DNA of 33,782 bases from Jejubacter sp036620675 (lineage in GTDB: Bacteria; Pseudomonadota; Gammaproteobacteria; Enterobacterales; Enterobacteriaceae), in NCBI GenBank assembly GCA_036620675.1, contig JAZHEE010000041.1; one strand, given 5' to 3'. The notes beneath the pieces are model-generated. The model saw nothing but the letters and a program-made list of their open reading frames with translations. It had not been told where the DNA came from and searched no databases. Shown piece after piece: positions 15,030 through 23,499 of the stretch (positions are counted from its first letter, which is position 1; each line of letters begins with the position of its first letter). The translations under genes were made by a program, and so were the position numbers.

Positions 15030-16520
15030 TTAGCCGTGATGGATTTCCAGCGGCCAGTGAACATAGCTCTGCCACAGCGTTTCCTGCTGTAGCATCTCGG
15101 CCCCCAGCGGGTGCCGGGACAGCCAACTGGCGGGCAGCGTTAACGTTAACGTTTCTTCCTGAGCCGCCAGCGTCAGTTGAGGAACACAGTCGTCGCGGCG
15201 TCGACTGGCGAAAATAATCGCCAGTCTTAGCAGGCGGCACAGGCGTTCCGCCACTCGCGGCGGAACGGCGTTCTGCTGATGCAGAGAGGAAAGATCCACC
15301 GGGTTGGTCTGATTAAGCAGCAGGGTAGCCAGCAGCTTTTTCTGGGCGGGGGTATAGCCAGGAAGATCGAGGTTATGTACCAGATACGCCGCATGTTTTG
15401 GCGCCTGCTTAAAATCGATACTCAGACCGATTTCATGCAGCTGACAGGCGCTGTTTAACAGCGTCAGGCTCAACGGATCCAACTGCCAGTCAGCGGCAAT
15501 TTGTTGTGACAGACAGCTCGCCAACTGTTGCACCCGGGTAGCCTGATCGGCATCCACCATAAAGCGTCGCTGAAGGGTATGCAGCGTGCGGTTACGGATA
15601 TCCTGATCCACCGGCAAATGAAGCATACCGTAGACCAGCCCTTCGCGCAGGGCACCGCCAGCCAGGGTCATACAGTCAATCTTCAGCGCTTCAAAGATGG
15701 CGATAAGAATGGCGAGCCCGCTGGGAAAGACCAGCGCTCGCTCCAGGGTAAGTCCTTCAATCTCCAGCTCTTCAAGACGCCCGCACTGAATAGCGCGCTG
15801 CTTTAGCTGCTGTAGCTTGGTCAGGGTGATTCGTTCATCCATTCCCTGCGCCATCATAATTTCCTGCAGCGCCTGGACGGTGCCGGAGGCACCGACACAG
15901 GCGTGCCAGCCGTGGCGTTTTAGCTCATCCACTACCGGCAACAGCACTTCCCGGGCGGCGCGTTCGGCGGCGGCGAAATTCCCGGTGGTCAGACTGCGAT
16001 CGCTGAAGTAGCGTTCCAGCCAGGTCACGCAACCCATAGGCAGGCTGAACAATGATGTGCTGTGGGCACCGCTACCGGTGACCAGTTCCGTGCTGGCGCC
16101 GCCGATATCCACCACCAGTCGACGGTCGTCTCCGCCAGTGGTGTGGGCGACGCCCTGATAGATCAACCGGGCTTCTTCTTCGCCGCTAATAACCTGCACC
16201 GGACAACCCAGGATCTCCTGCGCCCGCTGAATAAACTCGCGGGCGTTAGTGGCCAGACGTAGCGTGGCGGTCGCCACTACCTGAATCTGGGCATGGGGAA
16301 TATCCTGCAATCGTTCGGCAAACAGCTGCAGGCACTGCCAGCCGCGCGCCATTGCCTCCTGAGAGAGGCTGTTGTCGCTGCCGAGACCGGCGGCCAGTCG
16401 GACTTTACGTTTGATGCGGGTCAGCGTCTGAATGCTACCCGCTACCTCCCTGACCACCAGCATGTGAAAGCTGTTGGAGCCGAGGTCGATAGCCGCATAG
16501 AGCGTGGAGGTATTTAGCAT
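15030..16520 (-). CDS. gppA: Guanosine-5'-triphosphate,3'-diphosphate pyrophosphatase GppA
   Basis: A 496-residue Ppx/GppA phosphatase (E. coli 494). It removes the 5' gamma phosphate of pppGpp to give ppGpp and can degrade polyphosphate. The ASKHA-type phosphate-binding loop is AIDLGSNSFHMLVV at 10-23, with EEARLIYQG and VDIGGASTEL further on; the C-terminal HD-like domain follows. GppA rather than Ppx is favoured by its place downstream of rhlB and by length. It starts 5 bases after the rhlB stop, so the two are co-transcribed. Confidence 0.95.
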   Translation of the reverse strand: MLNTSTLYAAIDLGSNSFHMLVVREVAGSIQTLTRIKRKVRLAAGLGSDNSLSQEAMARGWQCLQLFAERLQDIPHAQIQVVATATLRLATNAREFIQRAQEILGCPVQVISGEEEARLIYQGVAHTTGGDDRRLVVDIGGASTELVTGSGAHSTSLFSLPMGCVTWLERYFSDRSLTTGNFAAAERAAREVLLPVVDELKRHGWHACVGASGTVQALQEIMMAQGMDERITLTKLQQLKQRAIQCGRLEELEIEGLTLERALVFPSGLAILIAIFEALKIDCMTLAGGALREGLVYGMLHLPVDQDIRNRTLHTLQRRFMVDADQATRVQQLASCLSQQIAADWQLDPLSLTLLNSACQLHEIGLSIDFKQAPKHAAYLVHNLDLPGYTPAQKKLLATLLLNQTNPVDLSSLHQQNAVPPRVAERLCRLLRLAIIFASRRRDDCVPQLTLAAQEETLTLTLPASWLSRHPLGAEMLQQETLWQSYVHWPLEIHHG

Positions 16521-16525
16521 AGCGA

Positions 16526-17785
16526 TTAGCTGCGACGGCGGTTACGCGGAGCGTTACGGCGTGGGCCATTGCCGGAGCGGTTACGCACCAGTTTCTTCGG
16601 CGGTGGCAGCTCGGTGAGCAGTGCGTCCGGGTCGTACTTACTTACCGGAATCGCGTGGCCGATGTAGGTTTCTATGGCGGGAAGGTTAAGGGCGTACTCC
16701 TCGCAGGCCAGGCTTATCGAATGGCCGCTGGCGCCAGCGCGTCCGGTACGGCCGATACGGTGAACGTAATCTTCGCAATCATCCGGCAGATCGTAATTAA
16801 ATACGTGGGTAACGGCAGGGATATGCAGGCCGCGAGCCGCGACGTCTGTTGCCACCAGAATATCCAGGTCGCCGCGGGTGAACTCATCTAAAATACGCAG
16901 ACGTTTTTTCTGTGGAACGTCGCCGGTCAGCAGGCCGACGCGATGGCCGTCCGCGGCCAGATGGCCCCAGATCTGCTCACAGCGATGCTTGGTATTGGCA
17001 AAGATGATGGCGCGATCCGGCCACTCTTCCTCAATCAGCGTCTGCAGCAGGCGCATTTTCTCTTCGTTAGAAGGATAGAAAAGCTCTTCCTTAATGCGGT
17101 GGCCGGTTTTCTGCTCCGGTTCCACTTCAATATATTCGGCATTGTTCATCTGCTCGAATGCCAGTTCGCGTACGCGATAAGAAAGGGTCGCAGAATAGAG
17201 CATGTTCAGACGCGCGGTTGCCGGCGGCATACGACGGAACAGCCAGCGGATGTCTTTAATAAAGCCGAGATCGTACATGCGATCGGCCTCATCCAGTACC
17301 ACAACCTGGATTGCACTCAGATTGATATGATTCTGTTTGGTATAATCGATAAGGCGACCGGTGGTGCCGATTAGAATATCAACGCCTTTTTCCAGCACCT
17401 TCAGCTGCTTGTCGTAACCATCACCGCCGTAGGCCAGGCCCAGCTTCAGGCCGGTGGCTTCCGCCAGCGGTTCCGCATCAGAGTGAATCTGTACCGCCAG
17501 TTCGCGGGTGGGCGCCATAATCAGCGCGCGCGGTTGGTTGGTCTGACGGCCTTCCGGAGCGGGGTGTGAGAGTAAATGATGAAACGTTGACGTCAGAAAC
17601 GCCATCGTTTTTCCGGTACCGGTTTGCGCCTGCCCTGCCACATCGCGTCCCGCAAGGGTCAGCGGAAGCGACAGCGCCTGGATAGGAGTACAGTTGTAAA
17701 ACCCTTTTGTTTCAAGGGCTTCAACCACCTTAGGGTGCAGGGCGAAGTCGGAAAACTTCTGTTCAGTTAAATGTGTTTTGCTCAT
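16526..17785 (-). CDS. rhlB: ATP-dependent RNA helicase RhlB
   Basis: A 419-residue DEAD-box helicase (E. coli 421). Q motif around FYNCTPIQ, motif I AQTGTGKT at 53-60, PTRELA at 92-97, DEAD at 165-168, SAT at 198-200 and HRIGRTGRAG near 325. The C-terminus is a short Arg-rich tail (RNAPRNRRRS) that aids RNA binding. RhlB unwinds mRNA for PNPase within the RNase E degradosome. Divergent from trxA and followed by gppA in one minus-strand operon, as in E. coli. The ribosome site before the ATG is weak. Confidence 0.97.
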   Translation of the reverse strand: MSKTHLTEQKFSDFALHPKVVEALETKGFYNCTPIQALSLPLTLAGRDVAGQAQTGTGKTMAFLTSTFHHLLSHPAPEGRQTNQPRALIMAPTRELAVQIHSDAEPLAEATGLKLGLAYGGDGYDKQLKVLEKGVDILIGTTGRLIDYTKQNHINLSAIQVVVLDEADRMYDLGFIKDIRWLFRRMPPATARLNMLYSATLSYRVRELAFEQMNNAEYIEVEPEQKTGHRIKEELFYPSNEEKMRLLQTLIEEEWPDRAIIFANTKHRCEQIWGHLAADGHRVGLLTGDVPQKKRLRILDEFTRGDLDILVATDVAARGLHIPAVTHVFNYDLPDDCEDYVHRIGRTGRAGASGHSISLACEEYALNLPAIETYIGHAIPVSKYDPDALLTELPPPKKLVRNRSGNGPRRNAPRNRRRS

Positions 17786-17855
17786 AGTGTGGTAGAATAT
17801 CAGCTTACTATTGCTTTACGAAAGCGTATCCGGTGAAATAAAGTCAACCAAAAAT

Positions 17856-17935
17856 GTTGGTTGGGCTGTGCCTCACCATTCTCTTCCGGCGTCGCTGGCA
17901 GGTAATGATGAGACACAGCCTAAATTTACACCAAC
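17856..17935. repeat. Long imperfect inverted repeat in the rhlB-trxA gap
   Basis: Arms 17864-17880 and 17904-17920 pair at 15 of 17 positions (GGCTGTG then CTCA, then CATT), and an outer GTTGG (17856-17860) can pair with CCAAC (17931-17935). It occupies the trxA leader just before the ribosome site; a shorter AACCA/TGGTT hairpin (17846-17862) competes for the left end. Confidence 0.65.
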
Positions 17936-17964
17936 AAACCAGGCATAATCCTGTGGAGTTAAGT

Positions 17965-18297
17965 ATGAGCGATAAAATTATTCACCTGACTACCGACGAC
18001 AGTTTCGAGACGGACGTACTTAAGGCGGAAGGGCTGGTGCTGGTTGATTTCTGGGCAGAGTGGTGCGGTCCGTGCAAAATGATCGCCCCGATTCTGGCCG
18101 AGATCGCCGAAGAGTACAAAGACAAACTGAAAGTCACTAAGCTGAATATAGATGAAAACCCGGCGACCGCACCTAAGTACGGTATTCGCGGTATCCCCAC
18201 GCTGCTGCTGTTTAAAAACGGCGAAGTGGCAGCCACTAAAGTGGGCGCGCTGTCTAAAGGGCAGTTGAAGGAGTTCCTGGACGCTAACCTGGCGTAA
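17965..18297 (+). CDS. trxA: Thioredoxin 1
   Basis: A 110-residue thioredoxin with the redox motif WCGPCK at 33-38 and cis-proline segment GIPTLLLF. It reduces disulfides in ribonucleotide reductase, PAPS reductase and others, and is the T7 DNA polymerase processivity factor. The frame is open upstream to 17854, but ATG at 17965 is chosen for the GTGGAG site nine bases before it and the conserved MSDKIIHLT start. One residue is inserted relative to E. coli (HLTTDDSFE against HLTDDSF), near the end of the first strand. The sequence is also more substituted than expected within close E. coli relatives, for example ENPATAPKYG. Confidence 0.97.
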   Translation: MSDKIIHLTTDDSFETDVLKAEGLVLVDFWAEWCGPCKMIAPILAEIAEEYKDKLKVTKLNIDENPATAPKYGIRGIPTLLLFKNGEVAATKVGALSKGQLKEFLDANLA

Positions 18298-18642
18298 CAG
18301 AACCCCGACAGATCGTCCGGCATCCGAAAGTTACCAGGATTGCTGGACGGCCTGCATCAGTCGTGCTAAGTTAGCCAGACTGCATTTTGAACTTACCCTA
18401 AGTTTTAAATCTTGTAATACCCGAGACTCTTCGCTGGCTGTTGGTGTTGTACCACAGGCGAGGGGACATGGAGTCGATTTCGGGCCCGTTACCCAACCCG
18501 TCTTATCGTTTCAGTTCTGTGCGTATCTGTTACCAGACCGCGATCGGACATGGGGTGAAAGGCCATTAACAGGCATGGACTTCCTGCCATACCATTCACA
18601 CTATTTGTTCGAGATTTACCCCGAGTTTAAGAACCCACCATT
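18298..18642 (+). promoter_or_regulatory. rho leader region (contains rhoL)
   Basis: 345 bases between trxA and rho. A hairpin CGTCCGGCA (18314-18322) / TGCTGGACG (18341-18349) follows trxA but has no T run, so read-through into rho is possible. A TAATAC box at 18415-18420 with a poor -35 is a possible rho promoter. The C-rich, G-poor stretches downstream of rhoL (for example 18570-18635) suit Rho autoregulation by premature termination, known in E. coli. In Salmonella the sRNA SraL pairs with this leader; I did not map that site. Confidence 0.6.
18468..18569 (+). CDS. rhoL: rho operon leader peptide RhoL
   Basis: A 33-codon ORF, equal in length to E. coli RhoL. The part ISGPLPNPSYRFSS matches E. 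coli ISGSSLNPSCRFSS as I remember it; the second half is unrelated. A GGCGAGGGG ribosome site lies directly before the ATG. It ends 73 bases before rho. Translation of rhoL would keep Rho off the first half of the leader, leaving the rest as loading site, so it may tune autoregulation. Too short for most gene callers. Confidence 0.75.
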   Translation: MESISGPLPNPSYRFSSVRICYQTAIGHGVKGH

Positions 18643-19902
18643 ATGAATCTTACCGAATTAAAAAATACGCCGGTTTCTGAGCTGATTACTCTCGGCGAAA
18701 GCATGGGACTGGAAAACCTGGCCCGTATGCGCAAGCAGGACATCATCTTCGCTATCCTCAAACAGCACGCGAAGAGCGGTGAGGATATCTTCGGCGATGG
18801 GGTGCTGGAGATCTTGCAGGATGGATTTGGTTTCCTCCGCTCCGCAGACAGTTCCTACCTCGCCGGCCCTGATGATATCTACGTTTCCCCCAGCCAAATT
18901 CGCCGCTTCAACCTTCGCACTGGTGACACCATTGCCGGGAAAATCCGCCCCCCTAAAGAGGGCGAGCGTTACTTTGCGCTGCTGAAGGTCAACGAGGTTA
19001 ACTTCGATAAGCCGGAAAACGCCCGTAGCAAAATTCTGTTTGAAAACCTGACGCCGCTGCACGCGAATTCACGCCTGCGTATGGAGCGCGGTAATGGTTC
19101 TACCGAAGATCTAACTGCCCGAGTCCTGGATCTGGCATCGCCGATCGGTCGTGGTCAGCGTGGCCTGATTGTGGCTCCGCCGAAAGCCGGTAAAACCATG
19201 TTGCTGCAGAACATCGCGCAGAGCATCGCTTACAATCATCCCGACTGCGTGCTGATGGTACTGCTGATTGATGAACGTCCGGAAGAAGTGACCGAGATGC
19301 AGCGTCTGGTGAAAGGTGAGGTGATTGCCTCTACCTTCGATGAGCCTGCCTCTCGCCACGTTCAGGTTGCCGAGATGGTGATCGAAAAAGCCAAGCGTCT
19401 GGTTGAACACAAAAAAGACGTTATTATCCTGCTCGACTCCATTACCCGTCTGGCCCGTGCTTATAACACTGTGGTTCCGGCATCCGGTAAGGTGCTGACT
19501 GGTGGTGTGGACGCGAACGCGCTGCACCGGCCCAAACGTTTCTTCGGCGCTGCACGTAATGTGGAAGAAGGCGGTAGCCTGACCATTATCGCGACGGCGC
19601 TGATTGATACCGGCTCGAAGATGGATGAAGTGATTTACGAAGAGTTTAAAGGCACCGGTAACATGGAGTTGCACCTTTCCCGTAAGATCGCAGAGAAGCG
19701 CGTCTTCCCGGCTATCGATTACAACCGTTCCGGCACCCGTAAAGAAGAGCTGCTCACCACCCAGGAAGAACTACAGAAGATGTGGATTCTGCGCAAGATT
19801 ATTCACCCGATGGGTGAAATTGACGCGATGGAGTTCCTGATCAATAAGCTCGCGATGACCAAAACCAACGATGAATTCTTCGACATGATGAAGCGTTCAT
19901 AG
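18643..19902 (+). CDS. rho: Transcription termination factor Rho
   Basis: A 419-residue hexameric RNA-dependent ATPase/translocase, same length as E. coli Rho. The N-terminal helix bundle and cold-shock-like RNA-binding domain (primary site, GFGFLRS and the YVSPSQIRRFNLRTGD stretch) occupy about 1-125. Walker A PPKAGKT has Lys181 and Lys184; Walker B VLLIDERPEEV follows, then the Q- and R-loops (TGGVDANALHRPKRFFGAARN). Ends Rho-dependent transcripts and silences foreign DNA. Preceded by the rhoL leader and followed by a strong terminator. Confidence 0.99.
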   Translation: MNLTELKNTPVSELITLGESMGLENLARMRKQDIIFAILKQHAKSGEDIFGDGVLEILQDGFGFLRSADSSYLAGPDDIYVSPSQIRRFNLRTGDTIAGKIRPPKEGERYFALLKVNEVNFDKPENARSKILFENLTPLHANSRLRMERGNGSTEDLTARVLDLASPIGRGQRGLIVAPPKAGKTMLLQNIAQSIAYNHPDCVLMVLLIDERPEEVTEMQRLVKGEVIASTFDEPASRHVQVAEMVIEKAKRLVEHKKDVIILLDSITRLARAYNTVVPASGKVLTGGVDANALHRPKRFFGAARNVEEGGSLTIIATALIDTGSKMDEVIYEEFKGTGNMELHLSRKIAEKRVFPAIDYNRSGTRKEELLTTQEELQKMWILRKIIHPMGEIDAMEFLINKLAMTKTNDEFFDMMKRS

Positions 19903-19920
19903 TTGCGGAAAACTCGGGGA

Positions 19921-19950
19921 ACGCCACGTTTTGACGTGGCGTTTTTCTTT
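19921..19950 (+). terminator. Intrinsic terminator of rho
   Basis: Perfect 9-bp stem ACGCCACGT (19921-19929) / ACGTGGCGT (19934-19942) with loop TTTG, then TTTTTCTTTT. It starts 19 bases after the rho stop and separates rho from the ECA operon. Confidence 0.93.
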
Positions 19951-20145
19951 TCTGCTTTATAGGATTAGTTATGGGCTGGTATATTTATCAGGCATCATGG
20001 AAGATGCCTGTGGCGAGATAAAAGGCCATTGGCCATCGTTAAAATAAAACACAGTCTGTTCAGCCGTATCAGAGGATCCTCTTCATGAGGAGGCCCCCGG
20101 TGAGTATACTGGCGCTGAACGTACATTTTGCAGAGAGCGCTCATT
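19951..20145 (+). promoter_or_regulatory. ECA operon upstream region
   Basis: 195 bases between the rho terminator and wecA. It holds an 8-bp hairpin CAGGCATC / GATGCCTG (19989-20010), GGCCATTGGCC (20024-20034), and a 12-bp palindrome AGAGGATCCTCT (20071-20082). TATACT at 20105-20110 is a plausible -10 about 36 bases before wecA, but its -35 is poor. No coding potential is seen. Confidence 0.45.
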
Positions 20146-21249
20146 GTGAATTTAGTCTCCGCTGGTGCTGAATTGTTCAGTATTTTTCTGTTCACCACCA
20201 TCTTTCTTTTTTTCGCCCGTAAAGTGGCTAAAAAAATTGGTCTGGTCGATAAGCCTAATTTTCGAAAACGCCACCAGGGGTTGATTCCGTTGGTGGGAGG
20301 CATATCGGTTTATGCGGGGATCTGCTTTACATTCTGGCTGGCGGATTACTACATCCCCCATGCCGCACTCTATCTGAGCTGTGCCGGTATTCTGGTACTG
20401 GTTGGGGCGCTTGATGATCGCTTCGATATTAGCGTAAAAATCCGCGCCACCATCCAGGCGCTGATCGGCGTTGTTATGATGGTGGTCGGTAAGCTTTATC
20501 TCAGTAGCCTGGGATATATCTTCGGCTCCTGGGAGCTGGTGTTGGGGCCGTTTGGTTATTTTCTGACCCTTTTTGCCGTCTGGGCCGCCATTAACGCTTT
20601 TAATATGGTGGATGGCATTGACGGTCTGTTGGGCGGCTTGTCTTGCGTCTCTTTCGCGGCGATGGGGATCATCTTATGGTTCGACGGCCAGATTAGCCTT
20701 GCTATGTGGTGTTTCGCCATGATTGCGGCGATAGTGCCTTATATTCTGCTGAACCTTGGCATTCTTGGGCGCCGCTATAAAGTCTTTATGGGCGATGCAG
20801 GCAGTACGCTTATCGGTTTTACTGTGATCTGGATTTTGCTGGAAACCACCCAGGGGAAAACGCACCCTATCAGTCCAGTTACTGCGCTATGGATTATCGC
20901 TATACCGCTTATGGATATGGTGGCCATTATGTATCGCCGGTTACGTAAGGGCATGAGTCCCTTCTCGGCGGATCGTCAGCATATCCACCATCTGATCATG
21001 CGCGCCGGTTTCACTTCCCGTCAGGCCTTTGTGCTGATTACCCTTGCCGCGGCGCTGTTGGCCTCCATTGGCGTGGTGGGCGAATACCTACATTTTATTC
21101 CTGAATGGGTAATGTTGGCATTGTTTTTGCTGGCATTTATGCTCTACGGCTACTGCATTAAGCGAGCCTGGAAAGTGGCTCGCTTTATCAAACGCACCAA
21201 GCGTCGCATGCGCCGTAATAGCGAAAAAAATCCAGGCCTGAGCAAATAA
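20146..21249 (+). CDS. wecA: UDP-GlcNAc:undecaprenyl-phosphate GlcNAc-1-phosphate transferase
   Basis: A 367-residue integral membrane enzyme, same length as E. coli WecA. It transfers GlcNAc-1-P to undecaprenyl phosphate to form lipid I of ECA, and also primes many O antigens. The start is GTG at 20146 with AGAGAG upstream; an upstream in-frame TTG at 20128 would add six unconserved residues. About eleven membrane helices. Family motifs are DD at 90-91 in GALDDRFD, NMVDGIDGL near 153-161, and the cytoplasmic HIHH motif in DRQHIHHLIMR. It is the tunicamycin-sensitive PNPT class. First gene of the ECA operon. Confidence 0.98.
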   Translation: MNLVSAGAELFSIFLFTTIFLFFARKVAKKIGLVDKPNFRKRHQGLIPLVGGISVYAGICFTFWLADYYIPHAALYLSCAGILVLVGALDDRFDISVKIRATIQALIGVVMMVVGKLYLSSLGYIFGSWELVLGPFGYFLTLFAVWAAINAFNMVDGIDGLLGGLSCVSFAAMGIILWFDGQISLAMWCFAMIAAIVPYILLNLGILGRRYKVFMGDAGSTLIGFTVIWILLETTQGKTHPISPVTALWIIAIPLMDMVAIMYRRLRKGMSPFSADRQHIHHLIMRAGFTSRQAFVLITLAAALLASIGVVGEYLHFIPEWVMLALFLLAFMLYGYCIKRAWKVARFIKRTKRRMRRNSEKNPGLSK

Positions 21250-21261
21250 GCAGGGGAAGTG

Positions 21262-22302
21262 ATGAGACAACATATGTCCGGGGATCCGGTAATCGATAAC
21301 GAGCTGGATGTTCGTGGTCTGTTTTGTACGCTATGGCGGGGAAAATTCTGGATTATCTTCGGCGCCTTGCTGTTCGCCCTGGCCGCTCTGGTTTACACCT
21401 TTTTCGCGCGTCAGGAGTGGAGCTCGACCGCGATTACCGATCGCCCTACCGTTAATATGCTGGGTGGTTACTATTCGCAGCAGCAGTTCCTGAGCAACCT
21501 CGATAGTCGCGCCGGTTCGATGCCAGTCGATAAACCTTCGGCAATGGACGAGGCCTACAAAGAGTTCACCATGCAGCTGGCTTCCTGGGATACGCGGCGG
21601 GAGTTCTGGCAGCAGACGGATTACTATCGCCAGCGTCAGTCGGGCAACAGTAAAGCAGATGCCGCACTGCTCAATGAGATGATCGGCAATATTCAGTTCA
21701 CCGCCGGGGACGTTACCCGCAACCTGAACGACAGCGTTAAGCTGATTGCCGAAACCGCGGCCGATGCCAATAACCTGCTGCGCCAGTATGTGGCCTTTGC
21801 CAGCCAGCGCGCGGCTAAACACCTGAATGATGAGCTAAAGGGCGCCTGGGATGCGCGCATTGTGCAGATCCAGGCGCAGGTTAAGCGTCAGGAAGCGGTG
21901 GCGAAGTCTATTTATGAGCGCCGGGTTCACAGCCTGTCACAGGCGCTGAAGGTCGCGGAACAGCACAATATCAGTCGCAGTGAAGCGGATGTACCGGCGA
22001 ACGAACTGCCTGAATCCGAACTTTTTATCCTGGGACGCCCGATGCTTCAGGCCCGTCTGGAGAATCTTCAGGCGACGGGGCCGACTTATGAGGTTGATTA
22101 CGACAGGGACAGGGCGATGCTGTCCACGCTGAAAGCGGGGCCGGTGCTGGAACAGCGCTTCCAGACTTATCGCTATCTGCGCACGCCGGAAGAGCCTGTA
22201 CGCCGCGACAGCCCGCGCCGTACCTTCCTGCTGGTGATGTGGGGTATTGTCGGCGCTCTGGTGGGGGCCGGTGTTGCATTAACCCGACGCCCGCGCGCCT
22301 GA
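21262..22302 (+). CDS. wzzE: ECA chain-length regulator WzzE
   Basis: A 346-residue polysaccharide co-polymerase of the Wzz family. A cytoplasmic N-terminus leads into a membrane helix (about 27-48, ending in the conserved YTFFARQEWSS), a large helical periplasmic domain, and a C-terminal helix (about 320-340, MWGIVGALVGAGVAL). WzzE sets the modal length of ECA chains made by WzyE and is needed for cyclic ECA. A GTG sits directly before the ATG at 21262; ATG is preferred, with AGGGGA 4 bases upstream. It begins 12 bases after wecA. Confidence 0.95.
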   Translation: MRQHMSGDPVIDNELDVRGLFCTLWRGKFWIIFGALLFALAALVYTFFARQEWSSTAITDRPTVNMLGGYYSQQQFLSNLDSRAGSMPVDKPSAMDEAYKEFTMQLASWDTRREFWQQTDYYRQRQSGNSKADAALLNEMIGNIQFTAGDVTRNLNDSVKLIAETAADANNLLRQYVAFASQRAAKHLNDELKGAWDARIVQIQAQVKRQEAVAKSIYERRVHSLSQALKVAEQHNISRSEADVPANELPESELFILGRPMLQARLENLQATGPTYEVDYDRDRAMLSTLKAGPVLEQRFQTYRYLRTPEEPVRRDSPRRTFLLVMWGIVGALVGAGVALTRRPRA

Positions 22303-22318
22303 TGAGCCAGAATATGAT

Positions 22319-22341
22319 GAAGGGATGACGGTTGTCCCTTC
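22319..22341 (+). repeat. Hairpin in the wzzE-wecB gap
   Basis: Stem GAAGGGA / TCCCTTC with a 9-base loop, in the only sizeable gap (69 bp) of the ECA cluster. The T run is short (CTTCTTCC), so it may attenuate or process the transcript rather than end it. Confidence 0.5.
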
Positions 22342-22371
22342 TTCCGTAATTAACCCAGAGAGAGCTCTATC

Positions 22372-23499
22372 GTGAAAGTACTGACCGTTTTCGGCACACG
22401 TCCCGAGGCCATAAAAATGGCGCCGCTGGTTCATGCCCTGGCAGAGGATCCTTTTTTCGACGCTCGGGTCTGCGTTACCGCGCAGCATCGTGAAATGCTG
22501 GACCAGGTGCTCACCCTTTTTGCTATTCAGCCGGATTTCGACCTTAACATTATGAAGCCGGGCCAGGGGCTGACTGAGATTACCTGCCGCATTCTGGAAG
22601 GGCTGAAGCCTGTGCTTGAGAGTTTCCGCCCGGATGTGGTACTGGTGCATGGCGACACGACGACGACCGTAGCTGCCAGTCTGGCGGCCTTTTACCAGCA
22701 GATCTCCATTGGGCACGTCGAGGCGGGATTACGTACCGGCGATCTCTATTCGCCGTGGCCGGAAGAGGCGAATCGCACACTGACAGGTCACCTGGCGACG
22801 TTCCATTTTGCGCCTACCGAGACATCGCGCCAGAATTTGCTGCGTGAAAATATCGCTAATGAGCGGATCTTCGTTACCGGCAATACCGTGGTCGATGCGC
22901 TGCTGTCAGTGCGCGATCGGGTATTAAGCGATGACGCGCAGAATCAGGCGTTGAGTCGTGCCTGGCCCTTCCTGGATCCACAGCGCAAAATGATTCTGGT
23001 GACGGGCCACCGGCGCGAAAGTTTCGGCAGCGGTTTTGAGCAGATCTGTCATGCCCTGGCGCAGGTGGCAGCGGATAACCCGGATGTGCAAATTGTCTAT
23101 CCGGTGCATCTCAACCCTAACGTTAGCGAACCGGTTAACCGAATTCTGGGACATGTCGACAATATCCATCTGATCGACCCCCAGGATTACCTGCCGTTCG
23201 TCTGGCTGATGCAGCATGCGTATCTGATTTTGACGGATTCCGGCGGTATTCAGGAAGAAGCGCCGTCGCTGGGTAAACCGGTACTGGTAATGCGTGAAAC
23301 TACCGAACGACCAGAAGCGGTAAGCGCGGGTACTGTGCGACTGGTTGGCACCGATACCCGCACCATTGTCGATGAGGTTAATCAACTGCTGAAGGATGAA
23401 GAGGCTTATCTGGCGATGAGCCGGGCGCATAACCCCTACGGTGATGGCAAAGCCTGCCAGCGTATTATCAGCGCGTTGAAAACCAGTCAGGTGAAATAA
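22372..23499 (+). CDS. wecB: UDP-N-acetylglucosamine 2-epimerase (non-hydrolysing)
   Basis: A 375-residue GT-B-fold epimerase (E. coli 376) converting UDP-GlcNAc to UDP-ManNAc. Catalytic residues known from E. coli are in register: Asp95 (HGDTTTT), Glu117 (GHVEAGLR), Glu131 (WPEEANR) and His213 (TGHRRES). The C-terminal nucleotide-binding half has TDSGGIQEEAPSLGKPVLVMR. Start GTG at 22372 preceded by GAGAGAG. The TAA shares its last base with the wecC ATG, so the two are coupled. Confidence 0.98.
   Translation: MKVLTVFGTRPEAIKMAPLVHALAEDPFFDARVCVTAQHREMLDQVLTLFAIQPDFDLNIMKPGQGLTEITCRILEGLKPVLESFRPDVVLVHGDTTTTVAASLAAFYQQISIGHVEAGLRTGDLYSPWPEEANRTLTGHLATFHFAPTETSRQNLLRENIANERIFVTGNTVVDALLSVRDRVLSDDAQNQALSRAWPFLDPQRKMILVTGHRRESFGSGFEQICHALAQVAADNPDVQIVYPVHLNPNVSEPVNRILGHVDNIHLIDPQDYLPFVWLMQHAYLILTDSGGIQEEAPSLGKPVLVMRETTERPEAVSAGTVRLVGTDTRTIVDEVNQLLKDEEAYLAMSRAHNPYGDGKACQRIISALKTSQVK

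Noticed and set aside
14347..15240. 297-codon minus-strand ORF across the rep-gppA boundary
   Set aside because: Runs antisense to rep and in another frame of gppA; both real genes are full length.
17854..17964. 37-residue N-terminal extension of trxA
   Set aside because: It covers the inverted-repeat leader; the start at 17965 has the ribosome site and the conserved N-terminus.
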